Below are positions 25,497-34,313 of a DNA stretch of 64,000 nucleotides, piece by piece; position 1 is the first letter of the stretch, and each line of letters starts with the position of its first letter. The translations under genes were made by a program, and so were the position numbers. The notes beneath the pieces were generated by a model that was given only the letters and a program-made list of their open reading frames with translations, had not been told where the DNA came from and searched no databases. Origin of the DNA: Nisaea sp. (GTDB lineage Bacteria; Pseudomonadota; Alphaproteobacteria; Thalassobaculales; Thalassobaculaceae); contig NZ_JAXMNY010000004.1 of NCBI RefSeq assembly GCF_034670185.1, positions 248,001 to 312,000 of the forward strand, in the 5' to 3' direction.

Positions 25497-28418
25497 TTAC
25501 TCGGCCGCGTACCTGCTGCCCTTGCTCATCTCCTCGCCAACGGCGAGAGCCTCCTGAACCAAGCCTTCCTGCTCGCGGACATGCCGGCCATGGTTGCCTG
25601 TTGCCGGCGAAGCCGCTTCGGCTCGGCCCGCATAAAGCGGGCGCTTGCAGACACCATCAAGTTCGACCAGCACACTTTCGATGCGGCGGTCGACAAAGGA
25701 CCAGGCACCCATGTTCCAGGGCTCTTCCTGGCACCAGACAACCTCGGCCTGCGGGAATCGCGCCAGCTCTTCCATCAGTGCCTTGCGCGGGAACGGATAG
25801 AGCTGTTCCAGACGCAGGAAGAACACGTCGGTCTGACCGCGCCGGGCCCGCTCCTCATACAGATCGTAATAGACCTTGCCGGAGCAGATCACGACCCGCT
25901 TCACGTCCTTGTCCTCGCACAGCACCTCGTTGTCATACATGACCCGGTGGAAACTGGTGCCATCGGCCATGTCGTCCAGAGTCGAGACGCAGAGCTTGTG
26001 GCGCAGCAGGGATTTCGGCGACATCACGATCAGCGGCTTGCGGAAGTCGCGGCGCTGCTGACGGCGCAAGGCGTGGAAATAGTTCGCCGGCGTGGTGCAG
26101 TACACGACCTGCATGTTGTCCTCGCCGCAGAGCTGCAGATAGCGCTCGAGACGGGCGGAGGAATGCTCCGGCCCCTGACCTTCATAGCCATGCGGCAGCA
26201 GCATCACGAGACCGGACATACGCAGCCACTTATGCTCACCGGAACTGATGAACTGGTCGACCACGACCTGGGCACCGTTGGCGAAATCGCCGAACTGGGC
26301 TTCCCAGAGCGTGAGAATGTTCGGTTCCGCCTGACTGAAGCCATACTCGAAGCCAAGCACCGAGGCTTCTGACAGCGGGCTGTCGATCACTTCGTAATGC
26401 TGCGGGTCCGTGCCCAGACTGTTGAGCGGAATATGCCGCTCCTCGGTGTTCTGGTCGATCCAGACCGAATGCCGCTGGGAGAAGGTGCCGCGGCCGGAAT
26501 CCTGGCCGCTGAGCCGAACCCCGTCGCCCTGCACGAGCAGCGTTCCGAAAGCCAGGCTTTCGGCATTTGCCCAGTCGATGCCTTCGCCGTTCTCGATCGC
26601 CTTGCGACGCTGCTCGACAACGCGCTTCAGCTTTCGGTTCATGGCGAAGCCGTCCGGCGCTTCGGTCAGCTTCATGCCGACATCGCGCAGCGTTTCCTTG
26701 TCGACGGAGGTCTCCCCCCGGCGGGCATCGCCGTGCGCCTTGGTGAAGCCGGACCATTTGCCCTCAAGCCAGTCGGCCTTGTTAGGCTTGTAGTTCAGCC
26801 CGGCCTCGAACTCGCTGTTCAGGTGGTCATCATGCTCCTTGGCCATACTGTCGGCCTCGCCGGGCTTGATGACGCCTTCGCGCTCAAGCTGCTCGGCATA
26901 AAGCTGACGGGTGGTCTTCTGGGTCGCGATCTTCGAGTACATGAGGGGCTGTGTGAACATCGGCTCATCCCCCTCGTTGTGCCCGAAGCGGCGGTAGCAG
27001 AACATGTCGATAACCACATCGACGCCGAATTCCTGACGGAACTCGATAGCGATCCGGGCGACGTGCACGACGGCTTCCGGATCGTCCCCGTTCACATGGA
27101 AGATCGGTGCATCGACCATCTTCGCGACATCCGTCGGATAGGGCGAAGAGCGCGAGAAGGCAGGCGCCGTGGTGAAGCCGATCTGGTTGTTCACGATGAC
27201 ATGGATGGTGCCGCCGGTGCGGTAGCCGCGCAGATCGGAGAAAGCGAATGTCTCCGCCACCACGCCCTGACCGGCAAAGGCCGCATCGCCATGCATCAGA
27301 ATGCCGAGCACTTTCCGGCGATCGGATGCATCATCCCGTTGGGTCTGTTTCGCGCGAACACGGCCGATCACCACCGGGTTGACGATTTCCAGATGGGACG
27401 GGTTGGCGTTCAGAGTCAGGTGGACATTGGCGCCGTCGAACTCACGATCGGCGGAAACGCCCATATGGTATTTCACATCGCCAGAGCCGCCCACGTCTTC
27501 CGGGTTCGCCGGATTGCCGAGGAACTCGGAGATGATGGCACGGAACGGCTTGCTCATGAAATTGTTGAGCACGTTCAGGCGGCCGCGGTGCGGCATGCCG
27601 ATCACGACCTCTTCCAGACCGATCTGGCTACCCCGTTTCAGGATCTGTTCCAGCGCCGGGATCAGGCTTTCGCCGCCATCGAGGCCGAAACGCTTGGTGC
27701 CGACATATTTCCGGCCGAGAAACTGCTCGAAGGTCTCGGCGGCGGTCAGCCGCTCAAGGATCGTGTGCTTGCCCCGCTCGGTAAACTCGGTCCGGTTGCG
27801 GATCTGCTCGATACGCTCCTGAATCCAGGCCTTCTGTTCCGGGTCCTGCATATGCATGAACTCGACACCGATACTGCCGCAATAGGTGCGGTCCAGCAGC
27901 TCGATGATCTGCCGCAGGGTCGCTGTTTCCAGCCCGAGAACATTGTTGATGAAGATCGGGCGGTCCCAATCCTCTTCGGTGAAACCGTAATGGGCGGGAT
28001 CGAGTTCGGGGTGCGGGGTCGGCGGCTCAAGGCCCAGCGGGTCGAGCTTCGCTTTCAGGTGTCCCCGGATCCGGTAGGCCCGGATCAGCATGATCGCCCG
28101 GAGTGAGTCCAGACTGGCCTGCCGGATATCGCTGCCTAAAAGCGGGTCCGCTGCCGCGGCGGACTTGTCGTCCGTGATCGGACCCGAGCCGTCTGCCGCC
28201 TCGCCGGTGCCGCCGATGACACGGTTGCCGCGGTCTGCCCAGCTTGGCCCGTGCACATCTCCCTGGACGGGCCCGACATCGTCGTGCAGCTCCGCGAAAT
28301 ATTCGCGCCAGCTTTCGTCTACTAGGGCTGGATCCTGGAGAAATCGTTCGTAGAGTTCGCCGATGAACGGTGCGTTAGCACCGGAAAGAAAGGATTGGTC
28401 GCTCACTGCCGTCGCCAT
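25497..28418 (-). CDS. sucA: 2-oxoglutarate dehydrogenase E1
   Basis: Thiamine-diphosphate enzyme that decarboxylates 2-oxoglutarate, the entry step of the complex. At 973 residues it is full length. The N-terminal FIGELYERFLQDPALVDESW motif is the E2-interaction leader, then GVEFMHMQDPEQKAW, the ThDP-binding MHGDAAFAGQGVVAE block, and the C-terminal transketolase-like region (LPHGYEGQGPEHSSARLERY, VVWCQEEPWNMGAW). It heads a unit with odhB and lpdA. The 228 bp upstream to sucD contain a terminator for sucCD and an AT-rich part that probably holds its promoter. Confidence 0.98.
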   Translation of the reverse strand: MATAVSDQSFLSGANAPFIGELYERFLQDPALVDESWREYFAELHDDVGPVQGDVHGPSWADRGNRVIGGTGEAADGSGPITDDKSAAAADPLLGSDIRQASLDSLRAIMLIRAYRIRGHLKAKLDPLGLEPPTPHPELDPAHYGFTEEDWDRPIFINNVLGLETATLRQIIELLDRTYCGSIGVEFMHMQDPEQKAWIQERIEQIRNRTEFTERGKHTILERLTAAETFEQFLGRKYVGTKRFGLDGGESLIPALEQILKRGSQIGLEEVVIGMPHRGRLNVLNNFMSKPFRAIISEFLGNPANPEDVGGSGDVKYHMGVSADREFDGANVHLTLNANPSHLEIVNPVVIGRVRAKQTQRDDASDRRKVLGILMHGDAAFAGQGVVAETFAFSDLRGYRTGGTIHVIVNNQIGFTTAPAFSRSSPYPTDVAKMVDAPIFHVNGDDPEAVVHVARIAIEFRQEFGVDVVIDMFCYRRFGHNEGDEPMFTQPLMYSKIATQKTTRQLYAEQLEREGVIKPGEADSMAKEHDDHLNSEFEAGLNYKPNKADWLEGKWSGFTKAHGDARRGETSVDKETLRDVGMKLTEAPDGFAMNRKLKRVVEQRRKAIENGEGIDWANAESLAFGTLLVQGDGVRLSGQDSGRGTFSQRHSVWIDQNTEERHIPLNSLGTDPQHYEVIDSPLSEASVLGFEYGFSQAEPNILTLWEAQFGDFANGAQVVVDQFISSGEHKWLRMSGLVMLLPHGYEGQGPEHSSARLERYLQLCGEDNMQVVYCTTPANYFHALRRQQRRDFRKPLIVMSPKSLLRHKLCVSTLDDMADGTSFHRVMYDNEVLCEDKDVKRVVICSGKVYYDLYEERARRGQTDVFFLRLEQLYPFPRKALMEELARFPQAEVVWCQEEPWNMGAWSFVDRRIESVLVELDGVCKRPLYAGRAEAASPATGNHGRHVREQEGLVQEALAVGEEMSKGSRYAAE

Positions 28419-28606
28419 ATTGGAACCTGCCCCTTTGCGAAGTGGCTGTTGGTCCTGTCTGTGTCGGCTCCGCGCGCCCCTCGCGCAGGGCCTAGGTCAC
28501 CCTTGCGGCAAAGCGCCGCAACGGCAAGTATCTTCTTATACTAGCTAAGAATTTACTAACTTGAAGCCGTTCTGCATGGCAGAGGGCAAAAAATCGCAAG
28601 GGTGTG

Positions 28607-28637
28607 TCCGGACGGCAGCATGTTGGTGCCGTCCGGA
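28607..28637 (-). terminator. terminator after sucD
   Basis: TCCGGACGGCA (28607-28617) and TGCCGTCCGGA (28627-28637) form a perfect 11-bp stem with a nine-base loop, ending 10 bp past the sucD stop. The tail on the minus strand is only weakly T-rich at first and reaches a T run about 17 bases on. It splits the TCA cluster into two transcription units. Confidence 0.7.
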
Positions 28638-28646
28638 ACATGTCAT

Positions 28647-29522
28647 TTAGCCCTTGATCGCCTTGACCATGGTGGTCCCGAGAGATGCCGGGCTGTCGGC
28701 AACGAGAATCCCGGCAGACTTCATGGCCTCCATCTTGGAATTGGCGTCGCCCTTGCCACCCGAGATGATCGCACCGGCATGGCCCATGCGACGGCCCGGA
28801 GGCGCGGTAACGCCGGCAATGAAGCCACACATCGGCTTCTTCACCTTGTTTTGCCTGAGAAATTCGGCTGCATCCTCTTCCGCCGAGCCGCCGATTTCAC
28901 CGATCATGATGATCGCTTCTGTCTCCGGATCGCCAAGGAAAAGATCCAGCGCGTCGATAAAGTTGGTGCCGTTCACCGGGTCGCCACCGATGCCGATACA
29001 GGTCGACTGACCGAGGCCGGCCGCCGTGGTCTGAGCCACCGCTTCGTACGTCAGCGTGCCCGACCGGGAGACGATCCCGACCTTGCCGCGGCGATGGATA
29101 TGACCCGGCATAATGCCGATCTTGCATGCGTCCGGCGTGATAACACCGGGGCAGTTCGGGCCGATCAGGCGGGTCTTGGAGCCAGAGAGGGCCCGTTTGA
29201 CCGTAACCATATCAAGCACCGGAATGCCTTCGGTGATGCAAATCACCAGCGGAATTTCCGCGTCGATGGCTTCCAGGATCGAATCGGCAGCGAACGGCGG
29301 CGGAACGTAGATCACCGAGGCATTGCAGCCAGTCCGGTCTTTCGCTTCCATGACCGTGTCGTACACCGGCAGGTTGAGGTGGGTCTGACCGCCTTTACCC
29401 GGGGTGACGCCGCCGACCATCTTGGTGCCGTATGCGATCGCCTGTTCGGAGTGGAACGTGCCCTGACTTCCGGTGAAGCCCTGGCAGATGACTTTCGTAT
29501 TTTCGTCGACCAGAACGGCCAT
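28647..29522 (-). CDS. sucD: succinyl-CoA synthetase alpha subunit
   Basis: Alpha subunit of succinyl-CoA ligase, which makes ATP or GTP from succinyl-CoA. It holds the CoA-binding N-terminal domain (CQGFTGSQGTFHSEQAI) and the phosphorylated His in GRRMGHAGAII (near residue 247), with the GIGGDPVNGT phosphate loop. The 291 residues are normal. The ATG overlaps the last base of the sucC stop, so the subunits are made together. Confidence 0.98.
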   Translation of the reverse strand: MAVLVDENTKVICQGFTGSQGTFHSEQAIAYGTKMVGGVTPGKGGQTHLNLPVYDTVMEAKDRTGCNASVIYVPPPFAADSILEAIDAEIPLVICITEGIPVLDMVTVKRALSGSKTRLIGPNCPGVITPDACKIGIMPGHIHRRGKVGIVSRSGTLTYEAVAQTTAAGLGQSTCIGIGGDPVNGTNFIDALDLFLGDPETEAIIMIGEIGGSAEEDAAEFLRQNKVKKPMCGFIAGVTAPPGRRMGHAGAIISGGKGDANSKMEAMKSAGILVADSPASLGTTMVKAIKG

Positions 29523-30718
29523 CAGGCTGCCTCCTTCACCGCAGTGACAATTTTTTCCGCCGCGTCCGCGAGATTGTCCGCGGACGTGATCGGCAGGCCC
29601 GAATCGGCGAGGATCTGCTTGCCGAGATCGACATTGGTGCCTTCCAGCCGCACAACCAGAGGCACGTGCAGGCTGACTTCCTTGGCCGCCGCGACGACGC
29701 CTTCGGCGATCACGTCACAGCGCATAATGCCGCCGAAGATGTTGACCAGGATGCCTTCGACGTTCGGATCGGAGAGAATGATCTTGAAGGCGGCGGTGAC
29801 CCGCTCCTTCGTTGCCGACCCGCCGACATCGAGGAAGTTTGCCGGCTCGGAGCCATAGAGCTTGATGATGTCCATGGTGGCCATCGCGAGACCCGCGCCG
29901 TTCACCATGCAACCGATGCTGCCGTCGAGCTTCACGTAGTTCAGCTCGTACTTGGCGGCTTCGAGTTCGGAAGCATCTTCCTCGCTCTCGTCCCGCAGCT
30001 CGGCCACGTCCTTGTGCCGGAACAGCGCGTTGTCGTCGAAGCCCATCTTGGCATCGAGCGCGATCACGTCACCGGAGCCTGTGATGACAAGCGGGTTGAT
30101 TTCGACCATCGCGGCATCGAGATCCGTGAAGGCCTTGTACATGGCCATCAGGAACTTGACGGCCGACTTCACCTGGTCGCCTTCAAGGCCCAGAGCGAAG
30201 GCGATGCGGCGGGCATGGAAGCCCTGCAGGCCGGTCACCGGGTCGATGGCGATGGTGATGATCTTTTCCGGGGTCGCTTCGGCGACTTCCTCGATCTCCA
30301 TGCCGCCCTCGGTCGAGGCCATCACGGTGACGCGGCTGCTGTCGCGATCGACCAGCAGGCTGAGGTAAAGCTCGCGCTTGATGTCGCAGCCTTCCTCGAC
30401 ATAGATACGGCTGACTTCCTTGCCTGCCGGACCTGTCTGCTTGGTGACCAGCGTGGCGCCGATCATCTCGCCGGCGTTCGACTTGACGTCCGCGACCGAT
30501 TTGACGACGCGGACACCGCCGGCACCGTTCTCATTGCCCTTGAAGCGTCCAGCGCCTCGGCCACCGGCATGAATCTGAGACTTCACGACCCAGACCGGAC
30601 CGCCAAGCTCGTTGGCGACCTTCTCGGCCTCCTCCGGGGTGTAGGCAACGCCGCCCCGCGGCACTGCAACACCGAATTTGGCCAAGAGTTGCTTGGCCTG
30701 ATACTCGTGAATATTCAT
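29522..30718 (-). CDS. sucC: succinyl-CoA synthetase beta subunit
   Basis: Beta subunit with the ATP-grasp nucleotide site. The start is the ATG at 30718 (MNIHEYQAKQLLAKFGV); an open frame to 30787 adds a basic segment not seen in the family. Features are KSQIHAGGRGAGRFK, the ATP-grasp core DAAMVEINPLVITG, and the phosphate loop NIFGGIMRCDVIAEG. At 398 residues it is full length. It lies 179 bp downstream of mdh; that gap contains a perfect palindrome. Confidence 0.98.
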   Translation of the reverse strand: MNIHEYQAKQLLAKFGVAVPRGGVAYTPEEAEKVANELGGPVWVVKSQIHAGGRGAGRFKGNENGAGGVRVVKSVADVKSNAGEMIGATLVTKQTGPAGKEVSRIYVEEGCDIKRELYLSLLVDRDSSRVTVMASTEGGMEIEEVAEATPEKIITIAIDPVTGLQGFHARRIAFALGLEGDQVKSAVKFLMAMYKAFTDLDAAMVEINPLVITGSGDVIALDAKMGFDDNALFRHKDVAELRDESEEDASELEAAKYELNYVKLDGSIGCMVNGAGLAMATMDIIKLYGSEPANFLDVGGSATKERVTAAFKIILSDPNVEGILVNIFGGIMRCDVIAEGVVAAAKEVSLHVPLVVRLEGTNVDLGKQILADSGLPITSADNLADAAEKIVTAVKEAA

Positions 30719-30868
30719 GGCTCTCCCATTTCCCTTGCACCGGTTTTGGCGCGAGAACCGCCGAAGCCGTTGCTGCAACTGGCCCAACGGGCCAGCTTAT
30801 TCCCCAAACGCGGGCAGTGGCCCGGTGCCGCAGTCACACTGTAGCACCGAACCACCCGATAACATATG

Positions 30869-30887
30869 GTGGTATACAATATACCAC
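30869..30887. promoter_or_regulatory. perfect palindrome, candidate operator before sucC
   Basis: GTGGTATA (30869-30876), CAA, TATACCAC (30880-30887): an exact 8-bp dyad with a three-base centre in an AT-rich spot between the mdh stop (30898) and the sucC start (30718). Its size and TGGTATAC...GTATACCA-like core resemble GntR/FadR-type operators by eye. No T run follows, so it is less likely a terminator. The binding protein is not known from this window. Confidence 0.5.
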
Positions 30888-30897
30888 TATCTCGGCA

Positions 30898-31851
30898 TCA
30901 GAGGCCGAATTTCGCCGCAACTTCGTTGAGGCTCTTCACCGCGCCGACCGAATGATCGAACATCGCTTTCTCGTCCGCGTTCATCTCGATTTCGACGATG
31001 CGCTCGACGCCATTCGCGCCGATCACGCACGGCACGCCGACATAGAGACCATCGAGGCCGTATTCGCCGGTGCACTGGGCCGCGCACGGCAGCACGCGCT
31101 TCTTGTCCTTGAGGTAGGAGTCGGCCATCTGGATAGCGGAAGACGCCGGCGCGTAGAAAGCGGAGCCGGTCTTCAGCAGGCCAACGATCTCGGCGCCGCC
31201 GTCACGGGTGCGCTGAACGATCTGGTCGATTTTTTCCTGCGTGGTCCAACCCATCTTGATCAGATCCGGAACCGGAATACCGGCAACGGTCGAATAACGG
31301 GTCAGCGGCACCATGGTATCGCCGTGGCCACCAAGCACGAACGCGGTGACGTCTTCGACGGAGACATTGAACTCTTCGGCCAGGAAGTAGCGGAAGCGGG
31401 CGCTGTCGAGCACGCCGGCCATGCCGACAACCTTGTTGGCGGGCAGGCCGCTCAGCTTCTGCAGGATACCGACCATGACGTCGAGCGGGTTGGTGATGCA
31501 GATCACGAACGCGTCCGGGCAATTCGCGCTGATGCCATCGGCAACGGCTTTCATGACCTTGGTGTTGGTTTCGATGAGATCGTCGCGGCTCATACCCGGC
31601 TTACGGGGTATGCCTGCGGTGACGATAACGACGTCTGAGCCTGCCAGCGCGCTGTAGTCGTTCGCGCCGAGCATCTTGGCGTCGAAGCCTTCGACCGGGG
31701 ACGCTTCAGCGATATCGAGAGACTTACCCTGGGGGATGCCCTCAACGATATCGAAGAGCACCACGTCGCCGAGTTCCTTCAGGCCGGCGAGCAGCGCCAG
31801 CGTGCCGCCGATATTCCCAGCGCCGACCAGCGCGATTTTGTTGCGAGCCAT
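30898..31851 (-). CDS. mdh: malate dehydrogenase (LDH-like type)
   Basis: Oxidises malate to oxaloacetate with NAD in the TCA cycle. The start is the ATG at 31851 (MARNKIALVGAGNIGG); the longer frame to 31959 is unsupported. The 317-residue protein has the NAD glycine loop GAGNIGG, the mobile loop with GIPRKPGMSRDDL (substrate arginines), GVLDSARFRYFLAEEF and the catalytic His in GGHGDTMVPL. It belongs to the LDH-like MDH group usual in alphaproteobacteria and begins the mdh-sucCD-sucA-odhB-lpdA cluster. Confidence 0.97.
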   Translation of the reverse strand: MARNKIALVGAGNIGGTLALLAGLKELGDVVLFDIVEGIPQGKSLDIAEASPVEGFDAKMLGANDYSALAGSDVVIVTAGIPRKPGMSRDDLIETNTKVMKAVADGISANCPDAFVICITNPLDVMVGILQKLSGLPANKVVGMAGVLDSARFRYFLAEEFNVSVEDVTAFVLGGHGDTMVPLTRYSTVAGIPVPDLIKMGWTTQEKIDQIVQRTRDGGAEIVGLLKTGSAFYAPASSAIQMADSYLKDKKRVLPCAAQCTGEYGLDGLYVGVPCVIGANGVERIVEIEMNADEKAMFDHSVGAVKSLNEVAAKFGL

Positions 31852-32005
31852 CTTGTTCCCCACTCCTCTGATTCGGGACAGATCCGCCGCGCCATCTAAG
31901 GCTTCGGCCTCCTCCTGGGCGGCGGAAAACCGAGGCGCGGTGTAGCGCGATTCCGGCACCCCCGCAAGGGTCCTGCCGGTCGAACGTGCCTACAAAGTAC
32001 AAAGA

Positions 32006-33058
32006 TCAGAAGCGCGGGGCCGAACTCTCAACCTGAAGCAGATGATCCAGGCCCGGTTGAAGGTCGGACATTACGAAGTCCACGCGCTGCTGAATTCCTA
32101 CATTCGGCTTGGCAAAACGACTACGCCACTCAAAGACTTTGACCGTGATACCGCAGAGTACCTCTGCCAAAGTTGCCTGATGTTCGAGGATCTGCTGCCG
32201 TGCCGTGCGGAAATCCTCAAGCGTCAGCGTTTCCCAGTTGAACACCGCCCTTCGATCGAACTCCCGGAAACGTTCCACAACGCTTTTTACGATGTGATCG
32301 ATGGCGGCGGATACCTGCTTCATGCGCTTGATCGCCGGATCGCCCTTGCGGAACGAACCGCGCTCGATCGCTTCGTCGATCCAGCCGTGCAACTCCTTCA
32401 CGCGCGGCACGATCAGATTGAGGTAGCTCCGGTAATAGCCAAGGGAGAGAAAAGCGTCGCCATAATCTTCAAGCAGCTCGGGCAGGCTATCGAGATCCGT
32501 CTCCAGGACCTCGGACAACAGCTCAAGCTTCTCCCGCGCGGTCGCCTTGTCTGCCATCTGCATGATATCCCGCAGACTGCTGGGGTCCGTTATATCCATG
32601 CCGGCACCGCCGAACACATGCCGCACAAGCGGCCGGGTCAGATTGCGCATATGGCCCGCAAGCTCACGCTTCTTCTCATCCGACAGACTGAGCACGTCCG
32701 ATGTTTCAACATCAATGCCGCTGGACCGGACCGCGCGGCGCAGGGAATAGCAGTCGAACGCCGGAAGCTTGGCCGCCTCCTTCAACAGCGGAATGTCGTG
32801 CTTGATCAGGTCTTCGTCCCGGTTGACGTAGTTCGGCAACTCATCGATGCCGAACTGGCCACTGCCCGTCCCGCTGCCGCGAAACAGCTCAATCCGGGTT
32901 TCCAGCCGCACATTCTTGATCAGGCGAAGACGGAAAAGGCCCCTGTTCCGTATAGGGAGCGCCGCACAGGCAAACGTGTTGATGGAATCCCGATCCTCAC
33001 GGTCGATGACGGCGCGTTCACTGTCGTCCTGGTGGGTCGACCCGGGCATGGTGTTCAT
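32006..33058 (-). CDS. unknown protein, tandem paralogue A
   Basis: Unrecognised 350-residue protein with a clear paralogue immediately upstream (B, 33113-34159). Shared blocks are RLIKNVR-ETRIEL, the GSGQ-xIDELP turn, SLRR, the MRNLTRPL-xHVFG core, a LPxLLEDYGDxFLSL block and a C-terminal VLCGxTVKxFEW followed by SRF and RVDFVMSDLQPGLDHL. By eye the first ~70 residues are strand-rich and the rest helical. No signal peptide or membrane span is present, so a cytoplasmic place is likely. The start at 33058 lacks a good Shine-Dalgarno sequence; an ATG three codons on is an alternative. The gap to B is 54 bp. No function is claimed. Confidence 0.75.
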   Translation of the reverse strand: MNTMPGSTHQDDSERAVIDREDRDSINTFACAALPIRNRGLFRLRLIKNVRLETRIELFRGSGTGSGQFGIDELPNYVNRDEDLIKHDIPLLKEAAKLPAFDCYSLRRAVRSSGIDVETSDVLSLSDEKKRELAGHMRNLTRPLVRHVFGGAGMDITDPSSLRDIMQMADKATAREKLELLSEVLETDLDSLPELLEDYGDAFLSLGYYRSYLNLIVPRVKELHGWIDEAIERGSFRKGDPAIKRMKQVSAAIDHIVKSVVERFREFDRRAVFNWETLTLEDFRTARQQILEHQATLAEVLCGITVKVFEWRSRFAKPNVGIQQRVDFVMSDLQPGLDHLLQVESSAPRF

Positions 33059-33112
33059 GACAATAGGCGCGACACACGGAACAGTTCCGCGCGAACGGGC
33101 TTATTTGGAGAC

Positions 33113-34159
33113 CTATTCGAAAGTGCCGGCATCGCGTTCAATCTCGGTCAGACGGTCAAGTCCGGCCCGAAGGTCCGACAAGACAAAATCAGCGCGGCGC
33201 TCAAAGCTGCCGCCGCCGCCGGGAAATCGGGTTTCCCATTCAAAAATCTTAACCGTGAGCCCGCACAGAACAGCGGCGAGACTCGCCTGATGATCCGTGA
33301 TCAGGGCACGCACCTGGTTGAACGTTCCCAGAGTCACGCGCTCCCACCGGATGTCCGTCTTATTCTCAAAATTACTGAAGCGGCGTTCCAGGGATTGCTG
33401 CAAGGCACCGAGCACGCGCTCCGTCTTGTGCAGCGCCGGCCCCATCATGGGATCCTTGCGGATATGCGGCACCTGGTACGCTTCGTCGACCCAGATCTGG
33501 AGTAACGTGATCCGGGGCCCGATCTCGGCCAGATGCTGTTTGTAAAAGGCAAGCGAGAGGAAGACGTCGCCGTAATCCTCAAGCAGGTCCGGCAGGTTTT
33601 CAGGCGACGTATCCAAAGCCGAGGCAAGACTGTTAATCCGCCGGAGAACGGCAGCGCTGCTTGTATTAGTCAGCCGATCACGGAGCATTTCCGGGTCGGT
33701 CAACTCGATATTGCTCGCGCCGAATACATGCTGCAGCAGCGGTCGCGTCAGGTTCCGCATATGCGGTTGCAATTCGCGTTTTTTCGGATCGCTCAGCTTG
33801 AGAGCGTCAAGATTGTCGACCGAAATACCTGCAGCCCTCAAGCCGCGGCGCAGGGAATAGGGATCGAAGCTGTCCATCTCGCCGACGCTAACCAGCATTG
33901 GCATATCGTGGAGCAGGAGATCGTCGGTCGCACTCATGAAGGCCGGCAACTCGTCGATTGCAACCTGTCCGCTGCCCATCCCCGCTTCACGATAAAGCTC
34001 GATGCGGGTTTCCATCCGGACATTCTTGATCAGCCGGACCTTTTTGAGTCCGTTTGTCCGCAGCGGAAGGATGTCGCAGCGCAGGGTATGAAGGGCGTCC
34101 TGATCTCGGTCTGGAACCAGCGGATTACGCTGTCCCGAGAAATCGATGGCGTATGCGAT
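33113..34159 (-). CDS. unknown protein, tandem paralogue B, probable ATC start
   Basis: Paralogue of A. The first canonical start is the ATG at 34015 (METRIELYREAG), but homology to A continues upstream: the preceding codons read DILPLRTNGLKKVRLIKNVR against AALPIRNRGLFRLRLIKNVR in A. The open stretch is bounded by TGA just upstream and has no ATG, GTG or TTG. An ATC at 34159 lies six bases after GGGAG (34166-34170) and would give 348 residues, against 350 in A. I place the start there; a CTG within the extension is another option. Content otherwise matches A: LPDLLEDYGDVFLSLAFY and VLCGLTVKIFEWETRF. Function unknown. Confidence 0.7.
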   Translation of the reverse strand: MAYAIDFSGQRNPLVPDRDQDALHTLRCDILPLRTNGLKKVRLIKNVRMETRIELYREAGMGSGQVAIDELPAFMSATDDLLLHDMPMLVSVGEMDSFDPYSLRRGLRAAGISVDNLDALKLSDPKKRELQPHMRNLTRPLLQHVFGASNIELTDPEMLRDRLTNTSSAAVLRRINSLASALDTSPENLPDLLEDYGDVFLSLAFYKQHLAEIGPRITLLQIWVDEAYQVPHIRKDPMMGPALHKTERVLGALQQSLERRFSNFENKTDIRWERVTLGTFNQVRALITDHQASLAAVLCGLTVKIFEWETRFPGGGGSFERRADFVLSDLRAGLDRLTEIERDAGTFE

Positions 34160-34313
34160 GACTCACTCCCGGATGAGATGCCTTTTACGGGGCCTTCTGC
34201 CGTCCGTGAGCCTTATCACGCTCTATCTTAAGTTACTCTTAAGAGTTAGATTTAAATTTAAGTCTTTTTGCGGCTATCGGGCAAGTTATTGCACCACAAA
34301 CTATTCTCGCACC

